From Planctomycetales bacterium (GTDB lineage: Bacteria > Planctomycetota > Planctomycetia > Pirellulales > Thermoguttaceae), in the NCBI GenBank assembly GCA_007119795.1, contig SKOZ01000073.1, positions 1 to 47,842 of the forward strand: a stretch of DNA of 47,842 nucleotides, in the 5' to 3' direction. Position numbers and translations under genes: made by a program. The notes under the pieces were generated by a model. That model was not told where the DNA came from and did not search any database. It worked only from the letters and a program-made list of their open reading frames with translations. Within the stretch, counting starts at the first letter, position 1; every line of letters starts with the position of its first letter. Below are positions 8,848-18,420 of this stretch, one piece after another.

Positions 8848-8922
8848 GGGTTGGCTCCGGCCGGCGGCCGCTCGGGCGCGACCTCCGAGGGCTGGAGCAC
8901 GGGCTTGCAGACGTTTCATCCC

Positions 8923-9570
8923 ATGACCACGGCAAAAAAGAGACTCATGACGGGGGTGACCGCGGCGGTTGCCGCCGTGGTAGTGTGCTGGTTCCTGCCG
9001 CCCTTTCGCGTGGTGCCCTTGGAGGTGGCGCAGGAGCAGTCGGCGCGGGGGGCCTTCCGCGCGGCGGAGTTCGTGGAGGCGTTCTGGCATGAACGGCTGC
9101 TGACATCCGTGGATCGAGCCGTGGACGTGGCTGCGCTTCTGGAAGCCCTCGACGAGGATCCTGCCGCGGCGCGGGGCCGGTACGGCCGCACCCTCGGCCT
9201 GAGCACCACGGCCTACTTCTTCGTCTCCGGGGTGGGGCGGGTGGTCGAGGTAGAGCGCAGCGCCGTGGTGCTGGCGCTGGACGAGGAGGCAACGTCGCCG
9301 GCGGTGATCATCGGCACCGGGCCGCTTTTCGGCAATGCCGTTCGCGACGGCTCGGGGCTCTTGGACGTAAGCGACTTCCCCAACTCCCAGGACTTCAACG
9401 CCGTCTCTTCCGAGATCAACCGCCGCATCGAGGAGGAGGTGCTGCCGGTGCTGCGGGAGGAGGCCGCGGTGGGTGCCCGGGTCCGCTTCGTCGGCTGCGT
9501 GGAGCTCGCCGAGGCGACGCGCGACCCCAGGCCGCTGCGGGTGGTCCCCATTGTGGCGGAAATCCTGTGA
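8923..9570 (+). CDS. DUF2291-family membrane-anchored protein
   Basis: The protein has 215 residues, with one N-terminal hydrophobic helix (about residues 10-29) followed by an extracytoplasmic domain. It resembles the DUF2291 family, which is typically encoded inside ribose-type ABC sugar operons; its function is unknown. Recognisable features are FWHERLL near the start of the domain and the segment DFPNSQDFNAVSSEINRR. The start is uncertain: ATG 8923 is preferred, ATG 8947 is possible. The stop overlaps the ATPase start (TGATG at 9568-9572). Its place between binding protein and ATPase suggests an accessory role in uptake of the same sugar. Confidence 0.72.
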   Translation: MTTAKKRLMTGVTAAVAAVVVCWFLPPFRVVPLEVAQEQSARGAFRAAEFVEAFWHERLLTSVDRAVDVAALLEALDEDPAAARGRYGRTLGLSTTAYFFVSGVGRVVEVERSAVVLALDEEATSPAVIIGTGPLFGNAVRDGSGLLDVSDFPNSQDFNAVSSEINRRIEEEVLPVLREEAAVGARVRFVGCVELAEATRDPRPLRVVPIVAEIL

Positions 9571-11093
9571 TGGGAGCCTCCGAGGTGGTCCTGGCCGCGC
9601 GCGGCATCTCGAAGTCCTTCCCCGGCGTGAAGGCCCTGGAGGGTGTCGATCTCACGCTCCGCCGCGGGCGGCTGACCGCAGTGCTGGGCGAGAATGGTGC
9701 CGGCAAGTCCACGCTCATGAACGTGGTGGCGGGGATCTTTTCGCCGGACGCAGGGCAACTTTTCGTCGGAGGCCGCGAAGTCCACTTCCACGGCCCGCGG
9801 GCGGCGCAGGACTGCGGCATCGCCACGGTCTTCCAGGAGCTGAACCTCTTCCCCCACCTGACCGTGGCGGAGAACATCTTCCTGGGGCGCGAACCGTTGA
9901 CGCCGTGGGGCCTGGTGGACGATGCCCGCTTGAACCGCCAGGCGGCCCGCCTGCTGGAGCAGCTCGATCTGGCCGTCGCGCCGCGGACTCCGCTGGGCCA
10001 GCTCCGCGTGGGCCAGCAGCAGGTCGTGGAGATCGCCAAGGCCCTCTCCTGCGAGGCCAAGGTGATCATCCTCGACGAGCCGACCTCGGCGATCACCGAA
10101 CACGAGATCGAGGTCCTCTTCCAGATCATTGCCGACCTGAAGCGCCAGGGCGTGGCCATCGCCTACATCACCCACAAGCTCGAGGAGCTGGCCAGGATCG
10201 CCGACGACGCCGTCGTGCTCCGCGACGGCAAGCTCATCGGTGCGGCGCCGCTGGCGGAGCTTTCGCACGCGGACATCGTCCGCATGATGGTCGGCCGGGA
10301 GCTCCGCACGCTGTACGAGAAGCCCCCTTCCTCGGCTGGCGAGGCGGTGCTGGAGGTGGAGCATCTCTCCCTGCGACATCCCCGGCGCAGCGGCGACTAC
10401 CTGGTGCACGACGTGAGCTTCAGCATCCGCCGCGGCGAGGTGCTGGGGATCTTCGGGCTCATGGGCGCAGGCCGCACGGAGCTGCTGGAGACGCTCTTCG
10501 GCCTCCATGCGAGGGCCTCGACCGGCCGGGTGGTACTCGATGGTGCGCCGATCCGCCCGGCCTCGCCGGCCGACGCCATCGCACAAGGACTGGCGCTGGC
10601 GCCCGAGGACCGCAAAGGCGAAGGGCTGGTGCTGGAAATGGGCGTGGACGAGAATGCCAGCCTGGCCGGACTGGCGCGGGTGGCGCGGTGGGGGCTGGTC
10701 GACGCGCGCGCCGAACGGAGGCTCGTAGAGCGCTCTCTGGAGCGGTTCCGCGTGCGGACCCCCTCCCTGCGGCAGCCCGTCCGCAACCTCAGCGGCGGCA
10801 ATCAGCAGAAGGTGATCCTCGCCAAGTGGCTCGCCACCGCCCCCAAGGTGCTGCTGCTCGACGAGCCCACCCGGGGCATCGACATCAACGCCAAGCGGGA
10901 GGTTTACGCGCTCATCGACGAGCTTGCCGGCACCGGTCTGGCCGTGGTGCTGGTCTCGTCCGAATTGCCGGAGATCATGGCCGTCGCCGACCGGATCGTG
11001 GTGCTCTGCGAAGGGAAGAAGACGGCCGAGCTCACGCGTCTCGAGGCGAATGAGGAAACGATCATGAACGCCGCGCTGCCGAAGAAGGCTTAA
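9570..11093 (+). CDS. Sugar ABC transporter ATPase with tandem nucleotide-binding domains
   Basis: The protein has 507 residues with two ABC domains, the RbsA/XylG/MglA layout. The first domain has Walker A GENGAGKST, the Q-loop VFQELNLF, a signature replaced by LRVGQQQ and Walker B VIILDEPTSA. The second has the degenerate Walker A FGLMGAGRTELLE, the signature LSGGNQQK and LLLDEPTRGID. This asymmetry is normal for the family. It powers import through the permease encoded 7 bases downstream. ATG 9570 overlaps the DUF2291 stop; GTG 9567 is an in-frame alternative. Confidence 0.93.
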   Translation: MGASEVVLAARGISKSFPGVKALEGVDLTLRRGRLTAVLGENGAGKSTLMNVVAGIFSPDAGQLFVGGREVHFHGPRAAQDCGIATVFQELNLFPHLTVAENIFLGREPLTPWGLVDDARLNRQAARLLEQLDLAVAPRTPLGQLRVGQQQVVEIAKALSCEAKVIILDEPTSAITEHEIEVLFQIIADLKRQGVAIAYITHKLEELARIADDAVVLRDGKLIGAAPLAELSHADIVRMMVGRELRTLYEKPPSSAGEAVLEVEHLSLRHPRRSGDYLVHDVSFSIRRGEVLGIFGLMGAGRTELLETLFGLHARASTGRVVLDGAPIRPASPADAIAQGLALAPEDRKGEGLVLEMGVDENASLAGLARVARWGLVDARAERRLVERSLERFRVRTPSLRQPVRNLSGGNQQKVILAKWLATAPKVLLLDEPTRGIDINAKREVYALIDELAGTGLAVVLVSSELPEIMAVADRIVVLCEGKKTAELTRLEANEETIMNAALPKKA

Positions 11094-11100
11094 CGTCGCC

Positions 11101-12081
11101 ATGGAAATATCGCGCCCCCGCACGCGGGAAATGCTGGCCCGCTTCCAATCCCTGATCGCGCTCCTCTTGATGGTGGCGGCCCTGGCCATGCTCTCGGACA
11201 GGTTCCTCACCGCCGAGAACGGCTGGAACATCCTCCGCCAGATCTCGGTGAACCTCTGCCTGTCGATCGGCATGACGATGATCATCCTCAGCGGCGGCAT
11301 CGACCTCTCCGTGGGAGCCATTCTGGGACTGGCGGGAGCGGTGGCCGCGGGGCTCTTGAAGTTCGGCCTGGCGATTCCCTACCTGGGCGTGCTGATCGAG
11401 TTCACCGTGTTCGGCGCCATCCTTGCCGGCGTCTCGGTGGGCCTGCTCCTGGGATGCTTCAACGGATTGGTGATCACCCGCTTCAGGCTGCCGCCGTTCG
11501 TCGCCACCTTGGCCATGCTGAGCATCGCGCGGGGACTGACCATGCTCTGGACGGGCGGGTTCCCCATCACGGGGCTGGGCCGTTCCTTCGGGTACATCGG
11601 CACCGGCATCCTGCTGGGCATTCCCATGCCGGTGTGGATTTCCGCGGCGCTGGTGGCCGTGTTCGTGGTGGTGACCCGCAAGACCCGTTTCGGCCGCTAC
11701 CTGTACGCCGTGGGCGGCAACGAGCGGGCCGCGCTGCTCACCGGACTGCGTGTCAACCGCATCAAGCTCTTGGTGTACACGCTCGGCGGCGGCCTGGCCG
11801 GCGTGGCGGGGCTGATCGTCACCGCGCGGCTGGACTCCGCGCAGCCGAACGCCGGGCTCGGCTACGAGCTGGACTCCATCGCCGCCGTGGTCATCGGCGG
11901 CACCTCGCTCTCCGGCGGGCGCGGCTCCGTGCTGGGTACGGTGCTGGGGACGCTGATCATCGGCGTGCTCAATAACGGCCTCTTCCTGCTGAACGTCTCG
12001 CCCTTCTGGCAGCAGGTCGTGAAGGGATTCGTGATCTTGACGGCCGTGGCCATCGACAAGATGAGCGCGCGGAACAACTGA
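11101..12081 (+). CDS. Ribose-type ABC transporter permease
   Basis: The protein has 326 residues and is strongly hydrophobic, with about eight to ten membrane segments, of the RbsC/XylH/AraH branch (BPD_transp_2). Typical motifs are visible: ILSGGIDLSVGAILGL, VATLAMLSIARGL, YAVGGNERAALLTG and GGTSLSGGRGSVLGT. It probably forms a homodimeric channel with the preceding ATPase and the lipoprotein receptor. It is the last gene of the operon. Confidence 0.93.
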   Translation: MEISRPRTREMLARFQSLIALLLMVAALAMLSDRFLTAENGWNILRQISVNLCLSIGMTMIILSGGIDLSVGAILGLAGAVAAGLLKFGLAIPYLGVLIEFTVFGAILAGVSVGLLLGCFNGLVITRFRLPPFVATLAMLSIARGLTMLWTGGFPITGLGRSFGYIGTGILLGIPMPVWISAALVAVFVVVTRKTRFGRYLYAVGGNERAALLTGLRVNRIKLLVYTLGGGLAGVAGLIVTARLDSAQPNAGLGYELDSIAAVVIGGTSLSGGRGSVLGTVLGTLIIGVLNNGLFLLNVSPFWQQVVKGFVILTAVAIDKMSARNN

Positions 12082-12388
12082 GGAGCGTTCCGCTTCCCCT
12101 GCGGACGATTGATACAAGTCGTCCTCGCTATCGATCCGCAATGGTCGCGCCATACCCCAAGCCTGCCGCACCGAAGGTCAATAAAGGTAACGTCAAGCCA
12201 TGGTCCCCTTCGACGGGATGTCGCCGGAGGCATCTCGCGGCCTTTTTGTTGCCCTCACTGCCCAGACTCCGCTAAACTGAGGGTTATCGGGCGGCCGCGC
12301 CCCTGCGCTCTGCACCGGGTGGACCGATTCCAGATGAGGGGTTCGCGTCGCCCTTTGGCTACCTCGGGTGGTGGGAAGGGCCCCTGGC
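12082..12388. other. Intergenic region after the sugar operon
   Basis: About 300 bases. GATG and CATC at 12223-12243 flank a small loop, followed by CGCGGCCTTTTTG, which could be a weak terminator. No gene is seen. Confidence 0.35.
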
Positions 12389-14350
12389 ATGGCAACGAGA
12401 GACCGCGACTCGAGCGTCGAGATCGGCCCCCTGGATGCTCTCCCTCAGGGCGGCGACGGCGGCTGCCCAGCTCATGGGCCGGAAACGGCGGAGCTGGGCA
12501 TCTGGCTCGACGGCGGTGTGCTCGCCTGCGCCTGCCCGGAGTGCGGTAGCCCGATGGCCGTCCGGCTCTGGTTGATGGTGGCCGACTGCTGGCGGTGCGG
12601 GACGGCCATCGAGCTGACCGAGGAGCAGGAGCGGGCAGCGCGCAGGCTGCTCGAAGAGGGCGCCGCAGCCGACGGTGGGGAACGGCCTATGCCGCGTCCG
12701 AAACCGGCTCCCGCCGATACCGACAAGCCGGCGCTCGGCACCGGGTTGCCCGTCGCTGGCGCCCCGTCGGCCCGCGGGGCTATTGTACCGGCCGCGGCTC
12801 CTCGGGTCGCCGAGACCATTCGCGGAAGGGTGCCCGCAGCCGAGGCCCTTCGCAGTCCCCGCGTCCTCCTGCGGCGGCTCGCCGAGGTCGGCTGGGCGGG
12901 GAGCCTGTGGCGGGAGGTGCTCCGCAACCTCCCTGCCTGGCTGATCAGCCTGCTGGTTCACCTGATCCTTATTCTACTGCTGGCCTTGTGGATCTTGGGG
13001 GACCGTGAGGCGCATCGGACGATCACCCTTGCCACGGCCCTGGGACCTCAGATGGTCGAAGGCGATCTGGAGATGGTCGCCGATCTCTACGAGCCCGCTG
13101 AACTCGAACTGCCGGTGGCCGTCCCCGTAGAACACCCCTTGGCCCCCGAGCCGTCGGCGGGTGAGGTGGAGCTCGCGCGCGCTTCGCCGCTGCCGGTTCT
13201 CGAGCCGCTCGCCACGCCCGTGCCCTGGACCGAGCCGGCCACCTCGCAGCTCCCCGCCGCCGCGGCGGGGAGCATGTTCGCCGGGCGAGACCCGAACCTG
13301 CGGGCGCACTTGGTGCGGCAGGCAGGCGGCTCGGAGCTCACCGAATCGGCGGTGGCCCGCGGGCTGCGGTTTCTCGCACGCCACCAGAATGCCGATGGGA
13401 GCTGGAGCCTCCACGCCTTCCACCGCTCGCCGCAATGCCAGGGGCAGTGCAGCGGGGCGGGGACGACCCACTGCGACAGCTCGGGCACCGCCCTGGCGCT
13501 GCTGCCCTTTCTGGGGGCGGGCCAGACGCACCGCGAGGGTGAATACACCGAGGTGGTCCACCGCGGGCTCCGCTGGCTGGTCAACCGGCAAAGGGCCGAC
13601 GGCGACCTCCGCGGCGGTGGGGCCGGGCGAATGTACGCCCACGGGTTGGCGGCGATCGTCCTCAGCGAGGCCTACGGGATGACCCGCGATCGGCAGCTCC
13701 GCCAGCCCGCACAGCGGTCGCTGGACTTCATCATCCGGGCCCAGCACCCGGCCGGTGGGTGGCGGTATCGGCCGGGCGAGGAGGGCGACACCAGCGTGGT
13801 GGGCTGGCAGCTCATGGCCCTGCGGAGCGGGCAGATGGCCTACCTCGCCGTGCCGGCGGACCCCTTCCAGCGGTCGCAGCGCTTCCTGGACAGCGTGCAG
13901 ACCGATCGCTACGGCGGCCGCTACGCCTACATGCCCGGTCGGAGGGAGAGCCCGGCGATGACTGCCGAGGCGCTCCTCTGCCGCCAGTACCTCGGCTGGC
14001 CGCGGAGCCATCCGGGACTCCGCGGCGGCACTGACTACCTCGTGCGGGAGCACCCACCCAACGGCGGCCAGCCGAACTACTATTATTGGTACTACGCCAC
14101 GCAGGTCATGCGGCACCACGGCGGCGAACCTTGGGTGCAGTGGAACCGCGCCATGCAGGCCGCCCTCCTCTCCACGCAGGAGACCGAGGGCCACGCCGCC
14201 GGGAGCTGGGCCCCCCGCGGCGAATGGGCCACCTCGGGCGGGCGGCTCTTTACGACCAGCATGGCCATCTGCATGCTCGAGGTCTACTACCGCCATCTCC
14301 CCTTGTACCAGGAAGATGCGGTAACCGGGTTCGGGCTTGTCGATCCGTAA
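12389..14350 (+). CDS. Zinc-ribbon/membrane-helix/squalene-cyclase-repeat protein
   Basis: The protein has 653 residues in three parts. Residues about 50-75 hold two CxxC pairs (ACPEC and CWRCG), a probable zinc ribbon in the cytoplasm. A membrane helix follows (LISLLVHLILILLLALWIL, about 196-214), then a Pro/Ala/Glu-rich linker. The C-terminal half carries alpha/alpha-barrel repeats of the prenyltransferase/squalene-oxidase type (GLRFLARHQNADGSWS, LRWLVNRQRADGDLRG, SLDFIIRAQHPAGGWRY). The acidic DxDD catalytic motif of hopene cyclases is not evident, so an enzyme role is unlikely. Similar architectures are common in planctomycetes. GGGAAGGG at 12373-12380 sets the ATG at 12389. Confidence 0.75.
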   Translation: MATRDRDSSVEIGPLDALPQGGDGGCPAHGPETAELGIWLDGGVLACACPECGSPMAVRLWLMVADCWRCGTAIELTEEQERAARRLLEEGAAADGGERPMPRPKPAPADTDKPALGTGLPVAGAPSARGAIVPAAAPRVAETIRGRVPAAEALRSPRVLLRRLAEVGWAGSLWREVLRNLPAWLISLLVHLILILLLALWILGDREAHRTITLATALGPQMVEGDLEMVADLYEPAELELPVAVPVEHPLAPEPSAGEVELARASPLPVLEPLATPVPWTEPATSQLPAAAAGSMFAGRDPNLRAHLVRQAGGSELTESAVARGLRFLARHQNADGSWSLHAFHRSPQCQGQCSGAGTTHCDSSGTALALLPFLGAGQTHREGEYTEVVHRGLRWLVNRQRADGDLRGGGAGRMYAHGLAAIVLSEAYGMTRDRQLRQPAQRSLDFIIRAQHPAGGWRYRPGEEGDTSVVGWQLMALRSGQMAYLAVPADPFQRSQRFLDSVQTDRYGGRYAYMPGRRESPAMTAEALLCRQYLGWPRSHPGLRGGTDYLVREHPPNGGQPNYYYWYYATQVMRHHGGEPWVQWNRAMQAALLSTQETEGHAAGSWAPRGEWATSGGRLFTTSMAICMLEVYYRHLPLYQEDAVTGFGLVDP

Positions 14351-14415
14351 ACCTCGCGCAGGCGCTCCCGCGGCACCCATCAGCGGCACTCGGCAAACCA
14401 GCTCTCGGCCCGCCG

Positions 14416-14461
14416 CTGGCAGACGGGGGGAACGAGTGGTATGATGCGGGTTTGGCATCAT
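14416..14461 (+). promoter_or_regulatory. Promoter with overlapping operator-like dyad upstream of the UvrA gene
   Basis: CTGGCA at 14416-14421 and TATGAT at 14440-14445 are 18 bases apart. A perfect 7-base inverted repeat, ATGATGC (14441-14447) and GCATCAT (14455-14461) with a 7-base spacer, overlaps the -10 element and the expected start point. A repressor binding there would block initiation. Which regulator is unknown. Confidence 0.42.
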
Positions 14462-14486
14462 TCCGCGGGCGTGAGCAGGGTGAGCA

Positions 14487-17369
14487 ATGGGGGTCGAACG
14501 GCACAGGACGATCGCGCTGCGCAAGGTCGAGGTCCACAACCTCAAGGCGATCGACCTGGATGTCCCCCACCATCGGCTAGTTGTGGTGTGCGGCGTTAGT
14601 GGTAGCGGCAAGAGCAGCTTGGCGCTCGACACCCTCTATGCGGAGGGGCAGCGCCGCTACATCGAGAGCTTCTCCGCCTACACACGTCAGTTCCTCCAGC
14701 GCCTGGAGCGACCCGAGGCGGAGCGGATCGACGGCATCCCCCCCGCCATCGCGGTAACTGCTGGCGATGCAGGCCGTTCCAGCCGCTCGACCGTGGGGAC
14801 GGCGACCGAGATCGCCGACCACCTGCGGCTCCTCTACGCACGCATCGGCGAGGTCGTTTGCCGCCGCTGCGGCGAGCGCGTCCACCGCGATTCGCCACAG
14901 AGTGTAGGCGCGTTCCTGGGTGGGATCGAAAACGGTCGCCGATACCTGGTCACCTTCCCCCTGGCCTTTCCGGAAGACAGCGATCTCGAACAACTAGCGG
15001 CGTCGCTGGTCGAAGAGGGGTTCCTGCGGGTGCTCTTCGATGGGCGCATGCTCGACGTCTCGCGCGAGCCCTTGCCGCCCCCCTCGGCCCTCGATTGGCC
15101 CTATTACGGCTCCGTGTTCGTAGTGGTCGACCGCCTCGCCGGCGGCGCGGCGGCGGAGCGGATCCGCGATTCGTTGGAAACGGCCTTCGCGAAAGGTCAC
15201 GGCCGCTGTTGTGTGTTCGTCGAGGAGGGGCCGGGGGCTGAAGGGTCCACCGAGAGCCCCGGCCGCCGTGGCAGTCGCTATCCGCTCGACGGGCGCTCCT
15301 GGCGGAAGTTCGGCTTCAGCACCCAGTTGGCCTGCGAGGACTGTGAGCTCGAATACCCCGCTCCCGAGCCGCGGCTCTTCAGCTTCAACAGCCCGCTGGG
15401 TGCATGCCCCAAGTGCGAGGGGTTTGGCAACGTCAACGACCTGGACCTGGAATTGGTGATCCCCGATGCGAACAAGTCGATCCGCGACGGGGCGATCGCT
15501 CCCTGGAACACCCCCGCCTACAGCCACGAGCGCGAGGCCCTTCTGGCCCGTGCCGAGGAGTTGGGCATTCGCGTCCAGGTCCCCTTTCGCGAGCTGACCG
15601 AAGCCGAGGTGGCGCTTCTGGTCGAGGGCGATAAGGAAGGGGATTTCGGCGGCCTAATGGGGTTTTTTGCCGCCCTGGAGCGGCGGAAGTATAAGATGCA
15701 CATCCGCGTGTTCCTGAGCCGCTGGCGGAGCTACCGGCCGTGCCCGGAGTGCGGCGGCAGCCGGCTGCGGGTCGAGGCGCTGGCCGCGCGGATCGGCGGG
15801 CGGAACATCGCCGAGCTGTGCGCCATGAAGGTCGGGGACGCGGCGGCCTTCTTCGCCGCCCTGGCGCTGACCGAGTGGCAGCGGCGGGTGGGGCGGGTCA
15901 TGCTCGAGCAGATCCGCGCCCGCCTCGGCTATCTCGAAGCCGTGGGGTTGGGATACCTCACGCTGGACCGCACCTTGCGGACGCTCTCCGGCGGCGAGGC
16001 GCGGCGGGTGGCGCTGACGTCGTCGCTGGGGTCGAGCCTGGTCAACATGCTCTACGTCCTCGACGAGCCCTCCATCGGCCTGCACCCGCGCGACGTCGAC
16101 CGGCTCATCGAGGCCATCCGCCGCCTCCGCGACCGGCGGAACACCGTGGTCGTAGTCGAGCACGAGGAGGCCATGATCCGCGCCGCCGACCGGGTCATCG
16201 AGATCGGCCCGGGCGCCGGGGAGCGGGGCGGCCGGGTCGTCTTCCAGGGACCGCCAGCCGAGATGCTCCGCTGCAAGGACAGCCTCACCGGCGATTATCT
16301 CGCGGGGCGCCGGGGGGTGGGCACCGTCGGCCGACGGCGGACGCCCAACCACGGTTGGATCCGGCTGGCGGGGGCGCGCGGCAACAACCTCAAGAACGTC
16401 ACCGTGGAGTTCCCCTTGGGCATGCTCTGTCTCGTAACCGGAGTGAGCGGTTCCGGGAAGAGCACCCTGGTGCAGGATACCCTGTATCCCGCTCTCTGCC
16501 GCCGACTCCGCAAGGACGCGCCCAGACCCCGCGAGCACGACGACGTCTTCGGCGACGGCCAGATCGACGACGTGGTGATGGTCGACCAGAGCCCCATCGG
16601 CCGTTCACCCCGGTCCAACCCGGTGACCTACCTGAAGGTCTTCGACGAGATCCGCAACGTCTTCGCCGAGACCATCGAAGCCCGCACCCGCAATCTTTCG
16701 GCGAGCCACTTCAGCTTCAACGTCGACGGCGGGCGCTGCCCGGCCTGCCAGGGGGACGGCCACATCGCCATCGACATGCAGTTCCTCGCCGACGTCTACA
16801 TGCGGTGCAGCCAGTGCGACGGCACCCGCTACCGCGACGAGATCCTCGAGATCACCTACCGCGGGCGGAGCATCGCCGAAGTGCTCGAGATGACCGTCCG
16901 CGAGGCCTTCACCTTTTTCCGCGGGCAGGCGAAGGTGCAGGCGCGGCTGAAGCGGTTGATCGACGTGGGGCTCGACTACGTCCGCCTCGGGCAGCCGGCG
17001 AACACGCTCTCCGGCGGCGAGGCCCAGCGGCTGAAGCTCGCCGGCTACATGTCCTCGGCCCGCCGCGGCCGCTGCCTTTTCCTCCTCGACGAGCCCACCA
17101 CGGGGCTCCACTTCTCCGACGTCGTGCAGCTACTCGACTGCTTCGACGCCCTCTTGGCCGTAGGGCACTCGCTGATCGTCGTGGAGCACAACGTGCAGAT
17201 GATGAAGGCCGCGGACTATATCGTCGATCTCGGCCCCGGCGCCGCCGACGAGGGAGGCCGCGTCGTGATCCAGGGGACTCCCGAGATGGTCTCCCGCTGC
17301 GAGGAATCGATCACGGGCCGCTTCCTGGCACGCGCCCTGGCCGGCGACCGCCGCCAGGAGATCGCCTGA
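14487..17369 (+). CDS. uvrA: UvrA-family excinuclease ATPase
   Basis: The protein has 960 residues, near the normal UvrA size. Known role: DNA-damage recognition in nucleotide excision repair as a dimer handing lesions to UvrB. It has two ABC ATPase halves: Walker [10 protein letters not shown] (about 36) and GVSGSGKST (about 651), with signatures LSGGEARR and LSGGEAQR. Zinc modules are visible as CEDC with [12 protein letters not shown] and CPACQGDG with CSQC. Differences from mainstream Uvr[18 protein letters not shown] instead of the usual [17 protein letters not shown], and loss of the usual STGRTLYILDEP lead-in before the second Walker B (here [12 protein letters not shown]). It may be a UvrA paralogue common in planctomycetes rather than the only UvrA. 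Confidence 0.85.
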   Translation: MGVERHRTIALRKVEVHNLKAIDLDVPHHRLVVVCGVSGSGKSSLALDTLYAEGQRRYIESFSAYTRQFLQRLERPEAERIDGIPPAIAVTAGDAGRSSRSTVGTATEIADHLRLLYARIGEVVCRRCGERVHRDSPQSVGAFLGGIENGRRYLVTFPLAFPEDSDLEQLAASLVEEGFLRVLFDGRMLDVSREPLPPPSALDWPYYGSVFVVVDRLAGGAAAERIRDSLETAFAKGHGRCCVFVEEGPGAEGSTESPGRRGSRYPLDGRSWRKFGFSTQLACEDCELEYPAPEPRLFSFNSPLGACPKCEGFGNVNDLDLELVIPDANKSIRDGAIAPWNTPAYSHEREALLARAEELGIRVQVPFRELTEAEVALLVEGDKEGDFGGLMGFFAALERRKYKMHIRVFLSRWRSYRPCPECGGSRLRVEALAARIGGRNIAELCAMKVGDAAAFFAALALTEWQRRVGRVMLEQIRARLGYLEAVGLGYLTLDRTLRTLSGGEARRVALTSSLGSSLVNMLYVLDEPSIGLHPRDVDRLIEAIRRLRDRRNTVVVVEHEEAMIRAADRVIEIGPGAGERGGRVVFQGPPAEMLRCKDSLTGDYLAGRRGVGTVGRRRTPNHGWIRLAGARGNNLKNVTVEFPLGMLCLVTGVSGSGKSTLVQDTLYPALCRRLRKDAPRPREHDDVFGDGQIDDVVMVDQSPIGRSPRSNPVTYLKVFDEIRNVFAETIEARTRNLSASHFSFNVDGGRCPACQGDGHIAIDMQFLADVYMRCSQCDGTRYRDEILEITYRGRSIAEVLEMTVREAFTFFRGQAKVQARLKRLIDVGLDYVRLGQPANTLSGGEAQRLKLAGYMSSARRGRCLFLLDEPTTGLHFSDVVQLLDCFDALLAVGHSLIVVEHNVQMMKAADYIVDLGPGAADEGGRVVIQGTPEMVSRCEESITGRFLARALAGDRRQEIA

Positions 17370-17397
17370 CGCGGCTGGGGACGCCACCGAGGGGAGC

Positions 17398-18180
17398 CTA
17401 ATGAATGAGATAGAGGAGGGGAAAGAGAAAGATCCAGATAAGGTCCACAAGATGCCAGTAGAGCCCCACGTAATCGACCGGGCCGAAGTGGTGGCTGGAG
17501 AAGTGCCCCCCCTTGGCGCGGCGGAGGATCCAGCCGATGGCGAGCATGCCGGCCACGACGTGGACGGCGTGCAGGCCGGTCATGAGGAAGTAGATGTTGA
17601 AGAAAATGCTTAAATGGGCAAAGGGGGGACGATCCGGCAGGAGGAGATCGTCCAGAGCAGGCAGAGCGTCGTCCTCAGCGGCTGGGGCGGTGTCCCCGGC
17701 GGCCGAAGGTCCGTCATACCCGACGGGCGAATAATACCGGCCGGGAAGGAGGCCGTGCTCCCACTTTTCGTAATACTCCAAGCCCTTGATGCCCAAGAAC
17801 AGCACTCCCCCGGCAAGCGTCAGACGGAGGAAGAGGACCAACGCGCGGCGCTGATCCGTCTGCGCCGCACGGACAGCCAGGGCCATGGTGAGGCTGCTGG
17901 TGATCAGGACCACGGTATTGACGGCGCCCAGCAGAGTGTTCAGGTAGTGGTGGGCCTCGTAGAAGAGATCGGGCCGGTTGGCCCGGAAGACGGCGTAAGC
18001 GCAGAAGAGACCGGCGAAGAGGAGGATCTCGGTGAGCAGGAAGAGCCACATCCCCAGCTTACCCGCTTCGAACTGCTGCTTCGGCGTCTCGAAATGGCGG
18101 GCCAGGAATGGCGCATGGCCGGAGTCGTGCGATCCCTCGGACGCGGCCACCTCGGGCGGAGTGGGTTCTGGGGTGATCAT
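17398..18180 (-). CDS. ctaE: Cytochrome c oxidase subunit III
   Basis: The protein has 260 residues with about five membrane helices. Family features include KLGMWLFLLTEILLFAGLF near the N-terminus, the lipid/proton-associated region LGIKGLEYYEKW, and the final YWHLVDLIWIFLFPLLYLI. An acidic Ala/Asp-rich loop (about residues 155-180) is an insertion between helices. It is the last gene of the minus-strand oxidase operon. About 240 bases separate it from CoxA, with no recognisable subunit IV in the gap. It converges with the UvrA gene, 28 bases apart. Confidence 0.93.
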   Translation of the reverse strand: MITPEPTPPEVAASEGSHDSGHAPFLARHFETPKQQFEAGKLGMWLFLLTEILLFAGLFCAYAVFRANRPDLFYEAHHYLNTLLGAVNTVVLITSSLTMALAVRAAQTDQRRALVLFLRLTLAGGVLFLGIKGLEYYEKWEHGLLPGRYYSPVGYDGPSAAGDTAPAAEDDALPALDDLLLPDRPPFAHLSIFFNIYFLMTGLHAVHVVAGMLAIGWILRRAKGGHFSSHHFGPVDYVGLYWHLVDLIWIFLFPLLYLIH

Positions 18181-18420
18181 CGTGGCAGCGAAGGGGGGGG
18201 TGGGGTGGGTGCGGCGAAGCGGCTGCGCTCGTGGGAGCTGATGACGCGCCCCCGGCTGAGCTACGCCTGGATATGGTCTTGGTCCGTAGCGGAATTGGCA
18301 AGAATCGCGTCCTCTCGGACGCTCCCTGAACTCTTGCGAGCTCCAGGTCTTGCGCGTTCTGCTGGGGAGTGGCTTGGCGCGGATCTCCTGTTCTATCGGC
18401 CGGCCGTTCCACGGCGCGGA

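Noticed and set aside
18181..18420. A missing oxidase subunit IV gene between CoxA and CoxC
   Set aside because: No open frame with a membrane-helix pattern was found on the minus strand in this gap.
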